64,000 bases of DNA. Source: Chitinophagaceae bacterium (GTDB lineage Bacteria; Bacteroidota; Bacteroidia; Chitinophagales; Chitinophagaceae). This document shows, piece by piece, positions 9,138 through 17,717 of the stretch. The notes beneath the pieces are model-generated. The model saw only the letters and a list, made by a program, of their open reading frames with translations, was not told the origin of the DNA and made no database searches. A program made the translations under genes and the position numbers. Numbering within the stretch: position 1 is the stretch's first letter; every line of letters begins with the position of its first letter. The DNA lies in the NCBI GenBank assembly GCA_016786885.1, contig JAEUVO010000065.1:1-64000 (forward strand), in the 5' to 3' direction.

Positions 9138-9166
9138 GGCTGTCCATTCATTGGGCAGCCTTTTTT
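9138..9166 (+). terminator. Rho-independent terminator after rpsA
   Basis: GGCTGTCC (9138-9145) pairs with GGGCAGCC (9153-9160), with one G-U pair and a 7-base loop, followed by six Ts. Confidence 0.85.
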
Positions 9167-9425
9167 ACGTATAAAACCGTCTTTTTTTGATAAAAAGCAA
9201 AGTTTTCGTAGAAATACTATAGAAGTTTTTTGTCAGGAAGCTTGCATATGCTAAAGCAGAATATTTTCTTTGTGTTTCCATCCTTTTGAATAATACCAGT
9301 TGCTAATAAGGGGTTTAATTACAGAAAGATTGAATAATCAATGAGAATATTTTAACTGCTTACAGCTAACAGTTTTATTGTCCATTATCCGGAAGAGCAG
9401 AAATTACGTACCTAAAATCTAAGAC
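9167..9425. other. Intergenic region before the first T9SS cargo gene
   Basis: Within the 309-bp gap between rpsA and the next gene, after the terminator, no ORF or RNA gene was recognised. The only point of note is TTACGTAC at 9404-9411, which recurs in the leader of the next T9SS gene at 10344. No convincing TAnnTTTG box was found. Confidence 0.4.
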
Positions 9426-10151
9426 ATGCTGCGAATCTATGTTATGGATATCCTGTCAAGGGGTTTGAAAAGAAAAATTCTTTTTTTATCCATAATTTTC
9501 CTGAGTTATTATTCTGCAAATGCAGCTATTACTGCAGCAAGTAAACCCCATTTTCTTGAAAATGAAATGAAGTTAGATACAGGGGGGACTACATTGCCAT
9601 TACATAATTTTTCACTTACAGTTTCTCTCAAAGAAAATTCTGTATACCTGAAATGGTTAGCTGAGAATGAAATGAATACTCAGCGATTTGTAATTCAAAG
9701 AAGTTCTGACGGAGCTAATTACCAGGATATCGGTTATAAGAACCCTGCCGGGCCATTAAATATTCTAACAGAATATCTTGCAACGGATGATGTGCTGAAT
9801 TTTCCTTATAGTATAGCCTATTACCGGATTAAGGCAGAGGATAACACTAATAAGTTTGCTTACTCAAATATTGTACCTGTCAGGTTATCTAAAATATCTG
9901 GTATTCGTTTGTGGCCTGTTCCAATTACAAGTGATCTGAAAATTTCTTATAATGCTTCCGGCAATTCAATATTGGATATCAATATAGCCGACAATTTCGG
10001 GAAAACTCATATACAGACCATTTTCAACGTAAATAAAGGGATGAACCAGGTTTCCCTGTCCGGTGTTACTGGGTTGCCATCTGGTTTTTATATTGTAAGA
10101 ATCTCAGACAGAAATACAAACGAGATCTTTGTTCAAAAGGTCTTAAAGTAA
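9426..10151 (+). CDS. Secreted protein with T9SS sorting domain
   Basis: A 241-residue protein with a long signal peptide (hydrophobic core LFLSIIFLSYYSANA) and a C-terminal type IX secretion (Por) sorting domain, roughly residues 160-241, ending in GFYIVRISDRNTNEIFVQKVLK (here split as GFYIVRISDRN and EIFVQKVLK). The middle (about residues 55-150) looks like a fibronectin-type beta domain and is closely similar to the matching part of the next gene. Export across the outer membrane by T9SS is expected. An alternative ATG lies at 9444. Function unknown. Confidence 0.8.
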   Translation: MLRIYVMDILSRGLKRKILFLSIIFLSYYSANAAITAASKPHFLENEMKLDTGGTTLPLHNFSLTVSLKENSVYLKWLAENEMNTQRFVIQRSSDGANYQDIGYKNPAGPLNILTEYLATDDVLNFPYSIAYYRIKAEDNTNKFAYSNIVPVRLSKISGIRLWPVPITSDLKISYNASGNSILDINIADNFGKTHIQTIFNVNKGMNQVSLSGVTGLPSGFYIVRISDRNTNEIFVQKVLK

Positions 10152-10524
10152 TTTTTTAAAGGAATATTCAACGACCAGAAATATAAAATAGTGTAAATAA
10201 AAGTGCCCGAATCCGGTAAGAATCAGATAGGAAATACTGTATTGAAAACGCTGATGATGCTTTTATTAGGAAACTAAAAAAATATTATATAAAAAGAAAA
10301 GAGCTTCTTGTTATCAAATTAATTTTATAAATTTGCATAATCCTTACGTACAGGGCATTTCTTTAGCCCTCAAAGCTTGTCCCATCTCCTAAGAATTTCC
10401 TGCTTGAAAATCCCCTTTGAACCCAATTAGCAGTTGCCGGCAATTGTTGTACAAGCTGCAAGGAAAGGTTTTGAAAATTATTTCAAACCCCTGAAAACAA
10501 TTTTTTATTTTAAAAATTTTGAGC
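10152..10524. other. 373-bp intergenic region and long 5' leader
   Basis: No gene was recognised here. The region holds the promoter at 10308-10335, a TTACGTAC at 10344-10351 and a small stem AGGGC/GCCCT (10352-10356 with 10366-10370) in the leader of the following T9SS gene. No terminator with a T-run was found after the preceding gene. Confidence 0.45.
10308..10335 (+). promoter_or_regulatory. Promoter TTG-N17-TAAATTTG
   Basis: TTG at 10308-10310 is separated by 17 bp from TAAATTTG at 10328-10335, a full match to the Bacteroidota consensus in boxes and spacing. It lies about 190 bp upstream of the T9SS gene at 10525, giving a long 5' leader. Confidence 0.7.
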
Positions 10525-12168
10525 ATGAAAAGGAAAGCTTTACTTTCTCAGGCAGCATTGTCTGGTCTATTGAGAAAAATTCACAAATCAGTATTTATTG
10601 GCGTTTTTGCGCTGACCATTGCATTTAAGGGTTATGCACACCACGTCGAAACATTTACTTACAACTGTGTTTCTCCTGGGCAAAATCTTCAGATTGATGC
10701 GATAGTTGTTTTTGCCGGGCCCGATACCTGGTATCAATGGCAGTACAGGGACAATTCCGGAGTATGGCAATGTTTTGTAAATGGAGTTAATTCTATTAAT
10801 GGAGTAAATTTTACAGTGTCAGGTGCCACTTCTCAAAATGTAGAAGATGATGCTCCATTGCTCACTATTAATAGTGTTACCGCAGCATTGGAGAATGTAC
10901 AAGTGAGAGTATTAATGAGGCCAGGAGCTTCGCCATGTAACGCCCCTGCAGGAACCACATATGGAGGAGACGATATGGGTATTTTTGAAACAAAGTATCT
11001 GCGTCTTCATGTATATGGTAATGCGGCAATATGCCCTCCGAACGCCTATTTGTGTGATGATAACATGCTATTTAATGCCCAAGGTTACTATGGAGGTTTT
11101 GAAAATAAGGTTTATAATACCGGAACCAATACATATACCAACAATAACTTTGGTGCAGGGATAGCTTCTTCCGATTTTATTTTTGGTACAGGAGCCGGTC
11201 GTTATCAGGATATTAATAATCCATTTCCTGTTTCTATTGATTTTCCAAGAAATTTCCCACCGCATACAGGTAATTTTCAGATGGTTATTCAAGGATCAGC
11301 CAATATTAATGACAGAGCCTGGTATAAAATAGTAGCTGTAGCTGCCGGTACTAAATATGTGTTTAGTGTTTTTGCTGCAAGGCTTGATGATAGTGATCCG
11401 ATAGTTACACTTAAAGTTAACGGAGTTACAGTTCAGACATCTGATCTGTCAGTTCAGCCCATAGGTAGCTGGATCCGCATTTCAGGGCAGTATAATTCTG
11501 CTTCCAATGGCGATGTTGTGATCAGTATTGGTGATAGCAGGGCAGGAGGACTAAATAATTATTCATTAGATGATATTTGTTTTCGTCAGTGTTTGAATTG
11601 TGGTACACTTCCATTGCACAATCTTAGTTTAGCTGCTTTCTTACAGGGGACTAATGTCGGTTTGAAATGGACTGCTGAAAATGAAATGAACACAAGCCAG
11701 TTCATAATTGAAAGAAGTACAGATGGTATTAATTTCACTGCTGTTGGCTCAAAGGCTGCAAGCGGGCAAACAAACACCATTACAGAGTACCAGTCTTCAG
11801 ATAATATTCAGGCCGTGTTGTCAGCTAGTATTGTATACTACAGACTTCGTGCTACAGATATTGATGGCCGTTTTACTTATTCAAACATTTCTATTGTTAG
11901 GTTAAGTAAGAAGGCAGGGGTGCAGGTTTGGCCTAGCCCATTCAGAGACAACGTTAATATTACATATAATGCTTCTGCAAACTCAAAAATTGATGTGGTT
12001 ATCGTTAACAGTGTGGGCAAAGTGATTAAGCAAGGTAATTATAGTGTGAGCCAGGGTCTCAATCAACTGTCTGTAAATAATCTTGATGGACTAGCACCTG
12101 GTATTTACTTTATCAGGATCACAGATAAGAATTCCAGTGAAACATATATCCAAAAACTTACTAAATAG
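10525..12168 (+). CDS. Large secreted protein with T9SS sorting domain
   Basis: A 547-residue protein; the ATG at 10525 is preferred to the TTG six bases upstream. A signal peptide with core FIGVFALTIAFKGYA is near residues 22-38. Residues about 40-360 form a beta-rich region including an Ig-like start (WYQWQYRDNSGVWQC) and a jelly-roll-like stretch (YKIVAVAAGTKYVFSVFAAR). The last roughly 185 residues are paralogous to the preceding gene and end in a type IX sorting domain. Probably a cell-surface or released protein; the ligand is unknown. Confidence 0.8.
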   Translation: MKRKALLSQAALSGLLRKIHKSVFIGVFALTIAFKGYAHHVETFTYNCVSPGQNLQIDAIVVFAGPDTWYQWQYRDNSGVWQCFVNGVNSINGVNFTVSGATSQNVEDDAPLLTINSVTAALENVQVRVLMRPGASPCNAPAGTTYGGDDMGIFETKYLRLHVYGNAAICPPNAYLCDDNMLFNAQGYYGGFENKVYNTGTNTYTNNNFGAGIASSDFIFGTGAGRYQDINNPFPVSIDFPRNFPPHTGNFQMVIQGSANINDRAWYKIVAVAAGTKYVFSVFAARLDDSDPIVTLKVNGVTVQTSDLSVQPIGSWIRISGQYNSASNGDVVISIGDSRAGGLNNYSLDDICFRQCLNCGTLPLHNLSLAAFLQGTNVGLKWTAENEMNTSQFIIERSTDGINFTAVGSKAASGQTNTITEYQSSDNIQAVLSASIVYYRLRATDIDGRFTYSNISIVRLSKKAGVQVWPSPFRDNVNITYNASANSKIDVVIVNSVGKVIKQGNYSVSQGLNQLSVNNLDGLAPGIYFIRITDKNSSETYIQKLTK

Positions 12169-12189
12169 TTTTGCCGATAGATTAGTGAA

Positions 12190-12216
12190 AGCCCCTTCAG
12201 AGAAGGGGCTTTTTAT
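12190..12216 (+). terminator. Rho-independent terminator after T9SS gene
   Basis: AGCCCCTTC (12190-12198) and GAAGGGGCT (12202-12210) form a 9-bp perfect stem with a 3-base loop, followed by TTTTATT. Confidence 0.9.
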
Positions 12217-12329
12217 TGTATTACTTTTGGTAAGTGATGTTTTTTACAGTGGTATGTCTTTTACAAAATGACACTTTAATCCATTACATTTCTTAATTTG
12301 TATGCTGATTCGTTTGTCAAAACTAACAC

Positions 12330-13097
12330 ATGGCTTCGTTTATAGAACGACTTAAACATTTTAACCTGATCAGAAAGCTTGTATATTTCATTGTAGGGGC
12401 TATCTCATATCCTGGACTGGCTATTATTAACAAGCTTAAAATATCAGGAACAGAGAATCTGAAAAATCTGCCGAGGGAGAAGGTCCTTTTTGTAAGTAAT
12501 CATCAAACATACTTTGCTGATGTTATCACATTTCTCCATATTTTCTGTGCTATAAAATGGGGGAAGGAGAACAGGTTAGGGGTACCCTATTATTTGCTTA
12601 ATCCTTTTACCCGGGTAAACTATGTGGCGGCCGAAGAGACTATGCGGGGTAGTTTTATAAGCCGGCTTTTTTTGCTGGCCGGCGGCTTAACAGTTAAAAG
12701 AACCTGGCGGGCAGAGGGAACGGAGGTAAGACGTGGCCTGGATCCATCAGATACAAGAAAAATTACAAGAGCATTGGAAAAAAACTGGGTGATTACTTTT
12801 CCGCAGGGAACCACGAAACCTTTTGCTCCGGGTAGAAAGGGAACAGCCCTGATCATTAAACAAGTGCAGCCAATAGTTATACCCGTTGTTATCGGCGGTT
12901 TCTGGCGGGCTTTCAATAAAAAAGGGCTGAAGTTTAAGAAAAAAGGAACTCTTTTGTCTGTAACATTTAAGGAGCCGCTTCAAATTGATTATACAGCCTC
13001 AACAGACATTATATTGGCCCAACTTATGGACTCAATAGAACAAAGTAAAAAGTACATGATGATGGGCAAACATCATTTCCAAACAACAAATAAATAA
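12330..13097 (+). CDS. PlsC-type 1-acylglycerol-phosphate acyltransferase
   Basis: A 255-residue acyltransferase with the canonical H-x4-D block VSNHQTYFADV near residue 56 and the FPQGTTKPFAPGRKG block near residue 155. The enzyme family transfers acyl chains to lysophosphatidate or related lipids at the membrane. Hydrophobic N-terminal segment KLVYFIVGAISYPGLAII may anchor it. Distinct from the acyltransferase at 6035, which has an H-x5-D block and a hydrophobic C-terminus. Confidence 0.85.
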   Translation: MASFIERLKHFNLIRKLVYFIVGAISYPGLAIINKLKISGTENLKNLPREKVLFVSNHQTYFADVITFLHIFCAIKWGKENRLGVPYYLLNPFTRVNYVAAEETMRGSFISRLFLLAGGLTVKRTWRAEGTEVRRGLDPSDTRKITRALEKNWVITFPQGTTKPFAPGRKGTALIIKQVQPIVIPVVIGGFWRAFNKKGLKFKKKGTLLSVTFKEPLQIDYTASTDIILAQLMDSIEQSKKYMMMGKHHFQTTNK

Positions 13098-13105
13098 CTA
13101 TCATA

Positions 13106-13621
13106 TCAGTCCTTGACAAAAAGGGCCTTAAGCTCCACTGCATCATCTGGTTTCATCTTTCCTCCGAGTATTAGTCTTAGTTGTCTTCTCCTCAGTGCGC
13201 CATCAAACAGTTTTTTTTCTTCTTCCGTTTCAACAACTAATTGAGGAACAGGGCGGGGTTTACGATTGGGATCAAGAGCTACAAATGTGTAGTAGGCTTC
13301 ATTACTCTTGTACTTAAATTGTTGTGTCAGATCTTCACCCCATACTTTCATATGAATTTCCATGGATGTATTGAATGACCGTGTCACCTTAGCTTCGATA
13401 TGAACCACATTCCCCAGTTTTACAGGGTTTTCAAAAGAAATATTGTCGACAGATGCAGTAACAACTGGGGCATTACAGTGTTTTTGTGCAGCGATGGCAG
13501 CTGCAATATCCATCCAGTACATCAACCTCCCACCCATAAGATTACCAAATACATTCGTATCGTTTGGCAACACGATCTCTGTCATTACCGTTAAGCTTTC
13601 AACAGATCTTTTTGCATCCAT
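13106..13621 (-). CDS. Hotdog-fold acyl-CoA thioesterase (YciA-like)
   Basis: A 171-residue protein with a single hotdog domain. The signature PNDTNVFGNLMGGRLMYWMD near residue 20 contains the Asn/Gly-rich loop and helix of the YciA/BACH acyl-CoA hydrolases, followed by the strand TASVDNISFENPVKLG. It should hydrolyse acyl-CoA in the cytoplasm; chain-length preference is not predictable. A -7 box, TATCTTTG on this strand, lies 14 bp before the ATG. Convergent with the acyltransferase upstream in coordinates. Confidence 0.85.
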   Translation of the reverse strand: MDAKRSVESLTVMTEIVLPNDTNVFGNLMGGRLMYWMDIAAAIAAQKHCNAPVVTASVDNISFENPVKLGNVVHIEAKVTRSFNTSMEIHMKVWGEDLTQQFKYKSNEAYYTFVALDPNRKPRPVPQLVVETEEEKKLFDGALRRRQLRLILGGKMKPDDAVELKALFVKD

Positions 13622-13635
13622 AATTTGAATTTGCG

Positions 13636-13643
13636 CAAAGATA
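13636..13643 (-). promoter_or_regulatory. -7 promoter box for the thioesterase gene
   Basis: On the minus strand this reads TATCTTTG, a perfect TAnnTTTG box, 14 bp upstream of the ATG at 13621. No convincing -33 TTG at normal spacing was found. Confidence 0.5.
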
Positions 13644-13822
13644 AGCGGCTAAGGTTATATAGATGTTTACCAGTATCCCATTGGCAGTATCTAAAATAAA
13701 ATGGTATTGCAGGCTTTTAATCACCTGATAATATGATGATAGTCCCTTTTTTTGAAGCTACTTTCAGCTATTTTTGTGGCATATTGGGACAATGAATCCC
13801 GAAATGGATTAATAATTGCCGT

Positions 13823-15055
13823 ATGAGTAACAAAACACCGACAGTCATTTCCTTTGACAATACTGAATTTGCATTTCAATACAAGGCAGATAAAGAATTA
13901 AAAAAGGCTCATTTTCTTTTCTCGATGATGTCCAGATCCTGGCTGGTTAAGATTGGGGCTAAAATGGCCCCATGGGCTTTGAAAGTTGGATTACCGATTA
14001 AAGGGATTATCAGGAAGACAATCTTTTCGCAATTTGTTGGAGGCGAAACACTGGAACAAATTGATCCGGTGGCCAGGATGCTGGCTAAATATAATGTAAA
14101 AATCATCCTTGATTACGGAGTAGAGGGAAAAGAAGGAGAGGAGAACTTTGATAATGCTACTGAAGTCTTTATTAATGTGATCAATTATGCAGCCACGCAA
14201 CCGAATATTCCCTTCATGAGTGTAAAGGTTACTGGTTTTGCCCGGTTTGCTTTACTGGAAAGAATGGATGAAATGATGCACCGGGAACAGGGTACATTGA
14301 TGAAGAGATACCTTGCTATGCTGGATAAATTATCTGCAGAAGAAAGAGAAGAGTGGCACCGGGTTCGCCACCGGGTGATGAGAGTTTGCGGAGCTGCTGC
14401 CCTTAATGGTGTTGGTGTATCTATAGATGCAGAAGAAACATGGATTACCGAGCCTCTTGATGCCTTGACTATTCTGATGATGGATACGTTTAACAAAGAG
14501 AGAGCAGTCGTTTATAATACTACCCAGCATTACCGTACCGACAGGCAGCAGTTCTTAAAGGACTCTTATGAAGCGGCTGTAGAAAGAAATTTCATTCTGG
14601 GTGCCAAGCTGGTAAGAGGTGCATATATGGAAAAAGAAAGAAAAAGGGCCGCAGAAAGAGGATACCCTTCACCTATCATGCCTGACAAAGAAAGTACTGA
14701 CAGAGACTATAACGAAAGTGTAAAGTTCTGTATCGATCATATTGACCGTATAGCCCTGATGGTGGCTTCCCATAATGAGTATAGTAATATGTATGCAGCA
14801 CAACTACTGCAGGAAAAAGGCCTGCCGCTGAATCATCCTCATGTTCATTGGAGCCAGTTGTATGGGATGAGTGACAACATTACTTTTAACCTGGCACATG
14901 CTGGTTGCAGCGTTAGCAAATATCTTCCGTTCGGTCCTATTAAAGATGTGATCAAATACCTTATGAGGAGGGCGCAGGAAAATACTTCTGTAAAGGGGCA
15001 AACCGGCAGAGAGTTGTCACTGATTAAAAAGGAAGTTGGCAGAAGGAAAGGATAA
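13823..15055 (+). CDS. Proline dehydrogenase
   Basis: A 410-residue FAD enzyme of the PRODH family that oxidises proline to pyrroline-5-carboxylate. The TIM-barrel signature NFILGAKLVRGAYMEKERKR near residue 255 and MVASHNEYS near residue 312 are typical. The length matches the monofunctional PRODH of Bacteroidota and eukaryotes, not the PutA fusion. No P5C dehydrogenase is adjacent. It ends 2 bp before the convergent TerB-like gene. Confidence 0.92.
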   Translation: MSNKTPTVISFDNTEFAFQYKADKELKKAHFLFSMMSRSWLVKIGAKMAPWALKVGLPIKGIIRKTIFSQFVGGETLEQIDPVARMLAKYNVKIILDYGVEGKEGEENFDNATEVFINVINYAATQPNIPFMSVKVTGFARFALLERMDEMMHREQGTLMKRYLAMLDKLSAEEREEWHRVRHRVMRVCGAAALNGVGVSIDAEETWITEPLDALTILMMDTFNKERAVVYNTTQHYRTDRQQFLKDSYEAAVERNFILGAKLVRGAYMEKERKRAAERGYPSPIMPDKESTDRDYNESVKFCIDHIDRIALMVASHNEYSNMYAAQLLQEKGLPLNHPHVHWSQLYGMSDNITFNLAHAGCSVSKYLPFGPIKDVIKYLMRRAQENTSVKGQTGRELSLIKKEVGRRKG

Positions 15056-15057
15056 GC

Positions 15058-15450
15058 TTAAAGTGCCAAAAGCTTTTTTAGCCTGATAAGATAGCCTAGT
15101 TCTTCGTGATTAATTTTCCTTACGCTTTCTGCAATATGCCTGGCGCTGTTAAATATTTTGATCCTGCTCGCCTTGTCAATTTCATTTTCGTTTTCTGTAA
15201 AGAAATTTTCAAAGGAAGTAAAAGCATTTTCGGCAGTTTCAAACTCATCTTCCATCGTTTCAAATTCGAACTCAATAAGGAATGCCCTGTCTGTACCAAA
15301 ACGGTCTGTGCTGTGATCATGATGTTTCCATGCATATTGAATTTCATTATGCAGCACTTCCCTTTCTTCTGGCCTGATCCTTTTATCGGCTGCTGCTATC
15401 GAATAAAAGAGGTTACCCAATTCTTTGTATAATCTTTTAGTGTTTAGCAT
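15058..15450 (-). CDS. Small TerB-like helical protein
   Basis: A 130-residue, mostly helical, acidic cytoplasmic protein. The opening LFYSIAAADKRIRPEEREVL resembles the start of TerB-like (tellurite resistance/DjlA N-terminal) helical domains, where an Asp/Glu-rich loop follows the first helix. Assignment rests on that motif only. The start codon lies within an inverted repeat (15448-15467) that could fold in the mRNA. Function unknown. Confidence 0.55.
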   Translation of the reverse strand: MLNTKRLYKELGNLFYSIAAADKRIRPEEREVLHNEIQYAWKHHDHSTDRFGTDRAFLIEFEFETMEDEFETAENAFTSFENFFTENENEIDKASRIKIFNSARHIAESVRKINHEELGYLIRLKKLLAL

Positions 15451-15467
15451 ACTTAAAAGTAAGTATG
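15448..15467 (-). promoter_or_regulatory. Inverted repeat over the start codon of the TerB-like gene
   Basis: CATACTTA (15448-15455) and TAAGTATG (15460-15467) form an 8-bp perfect inverted repeat with a 4-base spacer. The first three bases are the complement of the ATG, so a hairpin in the mRNA could mask the start, or a dimeric protein could bind here. Confidence 0.4.
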
Positions 15468-15579
15468 ACAGATCAACATATCAGCTGACGTAAATCAACT
15501 TTTCCGATGTTGTTTGTCAAATAAAATATGCTGAATGCTGCCTGATTACCGGTTATAAAGGAGAAAGCTGGCTTAAAAA

Positions 15580-16587
15580 CTACTGCCGGGTCATTTTTAT
15601 CGTTTTTGCAATTTCAGATAATTCATCAATGACACTTTTTTTATTGCTCAATAAAGCTATATGCATTACAAGGCCGGGGCTCAACTCTTCAGCGGGAAGG
15701 ATCTGTTCTTTAAGAAAAAAACTATGACTGTCATCTTTAAAATATAGCCAGTCAATATTCTTTTCAAGGAAAATACCTTTAGTTTTTTCTGACTTGTCTT
15801 CTGTTAGCCCATACTCTTTATAAAAGTGAGTAGGGTAGCGACCGGTATAGATGGTTAAACTGGTGTAGGTGGTGTCGGAAATATGTTTGAACTGGTTTAT
15901 TTTAAAGACCGAAAAATCATATTTTTCATCAATAGTTACAAAATAATTCTTAGGTAGTTTGAAGCTAAATGTTCCGGTAGTACCGGGAATCTTAAAGGTC
16001 TCCTCTCTTGCTTCGAGTGATATCCTTCTGTTACCTTTTGAGATTGTTTTAAATATATTTTCTGTAAGCCTGATGTATTCATCCTTACTGTTTAAAGCCG
16101 GAGGATTGATATATGCATCAATACGGCAAACAGTATTATCGGGAGCTTTTACCATGAGGCTATTTACCAGGATAGCGCTGGCAGATGTATCGAAAAGAGT
16201 TGGAGTGGACAGCACGGTAATAATTGAATCGGCATTAGTAAGCTCCTTTCTTTGAAAATTAAAATCGGGTTCTTCATATTTTGAAATCTCTTCAAATAAG
16301 TTATTACCGGTGAAGGAGAAGAGTTCTTGAGCAAATAGAACAAGCTTCATATTACCAATGTCATAAATGATTCTTGTTTCTTTGTTTTCGTTTGGATCTG
16401 CAGCCATTATATCTGCCACTCTTGGGCTTACAACTGCTGTGGCAGGAAAGTTGGCAAATATTTTTTCATTTAATATTGAGATCTTTTTTTCAAGTTTTGT
16501 AGTGTCCGAAATACTGTTTTGCGAAAAAACAGGTTGAAAGGTGAGAGAAACCAGTGTGACTAAAAATAGGGTTACTGTCAATTTCAT
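15580..16587 (-). CDS. Secreted protein of unknown function, 335 residues
   Basis: An unrecognised protein with a clear Sec signal peptide (MKLTVTLFLVTLVSLTFQPVFSQ). The rest is a soluble alpha/beta region without Cys; residues about 200-330 (GTFSFKLPKNYFVTIDEKYDF onward) have the look of a compact Mog1/PsbP-type domain, a guess from pattern only. A TATCTTTG box lies on this strand 20 bp upstream. Expected in the periplasm. Divergent from the lipoprotein at 16737. Confidence 0.6.
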   Translation of the reverse strand: MKLTVTLFLVTLVSLTFQPVFSQNSISDTTKLEKKISILNEKIFANFPATAVVSPRVADIMAADPNENKETRIIYDIGNMKLVLFAQELFSFTGNNLFEEISKYEEPDFNFQRKELTNADSIITVLSTPTLFDTSASAILVNSLMVKAPDNTVCRIDAYINPPALNSKDEYIRLTENIFKTISKGNRRISLEAREETFKIPGTTGTFSFKLPKNYFVTIDEKYDFSVFKINQFKHISDTTYTSLTIYTGRYPTHFYKEYGLTEDKSEKTKGIFLEKNIDWLYFKDDSHSFFLKEQILPAEELSPGLVMHIALLSNKKSVIDELSEIAKTIKMTRQ

Positions 16588-16607
16588 GGCATAATTTTAA
16601 TACTAGT

Positions 16608-16615
16608 CAAAGATA
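16608..16615 (-). promoter_or_regulatory. -7 promoter box for the secreted protein gene
   Basis: Minus-strand TATCTTTG matches TAnnTTTG exactly and lies 20 bp before the ATG at 16587. The same octamer serves the thioesterase gene and rpsA. Confidence 0.5.
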
Positions 16616-16674
16616 CAGGCAAAGCTTGAATCGTTGCATTGCTTGTTTTTAAACCTAAACGGACAATCTCATAA

Positions 16675-16692
16675 ATACCCTGCACCGGGTAT
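16675..16692. promoter_or_regulatory. ATACCC-N6-GGGTAT inverted repeat
   Basis: A perfect 6-bp inverted repeat with a 6-bp GC-rich spacer, 45 bp upstream of the lipoprotein start at 16737, in the divergent region between two genes. It resembles a dimeric regulator site. Confidence 0.4.
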
Positions 16693-16736
16693 AAAAAGCA
16701 GACCCATGTGGCTTATTTTGCGGCAAAGGGTATTTT

Positions 16737-17636
16737 ATGCGAAGATTTCAACGAATCCTGGTATTTCTGTTACTGCTTTTTGCATCTTGTAAGAGCAAGG
16801 ATGTACCTGTAACATTGGACAAGGCTTTCCTGCGATCTTTCCAAGAAGGAGAATTTACCATCCTTGAAAAGTATTTGCCTACGAATGAGTTTTACAAATC
16901 ATTAGGGAAGGATGTTCCGGACAGGACTGATACGGAGATCGACTCTTTTCTAAACAACAGTAAAAGAAAGCTTGTCGACAACTGGAACAAGATCAGTGAT
17001 GGGATAAAGAACAATGCAATTGATCCCGATAAAATATCCATAGAAGAATCAGTCGTTTACAATCCATACTCTCAGAGTATTATGCAGGCTATGATAATTA
17101 TCTATGAGTATAATGGAAAATTGTATGATGACCTGACACTGATTGTGAAAAGGCAAAACGACAACGAATATTTGTTGGAAATACCTAATCCATTGAGTGC
17201 ATTTGAAATGAAAGACACATCACTGGCAAACAGCTCGCAGGCAAAAGTCGCATTGGATTTGGTAAAACCAGCATTTGGACAAAATCTCCAAAACCAGATA
17301 AAGGAGATGGTGGCCATGGCTAACAGTGACAACCTCCCTGCATTCAGCCTTAATATAGTTTATCATGGTGAGGACAAGGTGCGGAATTGGAAATCTCCGG
17401 TGAATTTGAATGATGCTGCTGAAAATAAGATGACGGCTGACCTTATGCAAAAGGTAAAACTCGTAATGAATGATTGCAGGGATTTCAGTTTTGATAAGAT
17501 CAGTGCCGAAAAAGAATCAGAAGGCTACTGGATTGTCCAACCGTTGAACTGTGGCCGGAAAATTGTACGATTTGCTTTCCTCAGAGTTAAAGATAGACTG
17601 TTGCTTGGGGATATTGATGTGGAAAATCCTGAGTGA
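16737..17636 (+). CDS. Lipoprotein of unknown function, 299 residues
   Basis: An unrecognised protein with a lipoprotein signal peptide: MRRFQRILVFLLLLFASC, with the lipobox ending in Cys at residue 18. The mature part is soluble and mixed alpha/beta, with two further Cys near the C-terminus (MNDCRDF and PLNCGRKI) that could form a disulfide. It lies 81 bp upstream of thyA in the same direction and could share its transcript, but nothing links the functions. Confidence 0.65.
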   Translation: MRRFQRILVFLLLLFASCKSKDVPVTLDKAFLRSFQEGEFTILEKYLPTNEFYKSLGKDVPDRTDTEIDSFLNNSKRKLVDNWNKISDGIKNNAIDPDKISIEESVVYNPYSQSIMQAMIIIYEYNGKLYDDLTLIVKRQNDNEYLLEIPNPLSAFEMKDTSLANSSQAKVALDLVKPAFGQNLQNQIKEMVAMANSDNLPAFSLNIVYHGEDKVRNWKSPVNLNDAAENKMTADLMQKVKLVMNDCRDFSFDKISAEKESEGYWIVQPLNCGRKIVRFAFLRVKDRLLLGDIDVENPE

Positions 17637-17717
17637 CTTTCATTTTTCAATCCACAGTTTCCCCACATGCAGCAGTTTAATGAATATAGCTGCTGGCTTA
17701 AGTTGTACCTTGCAGGC

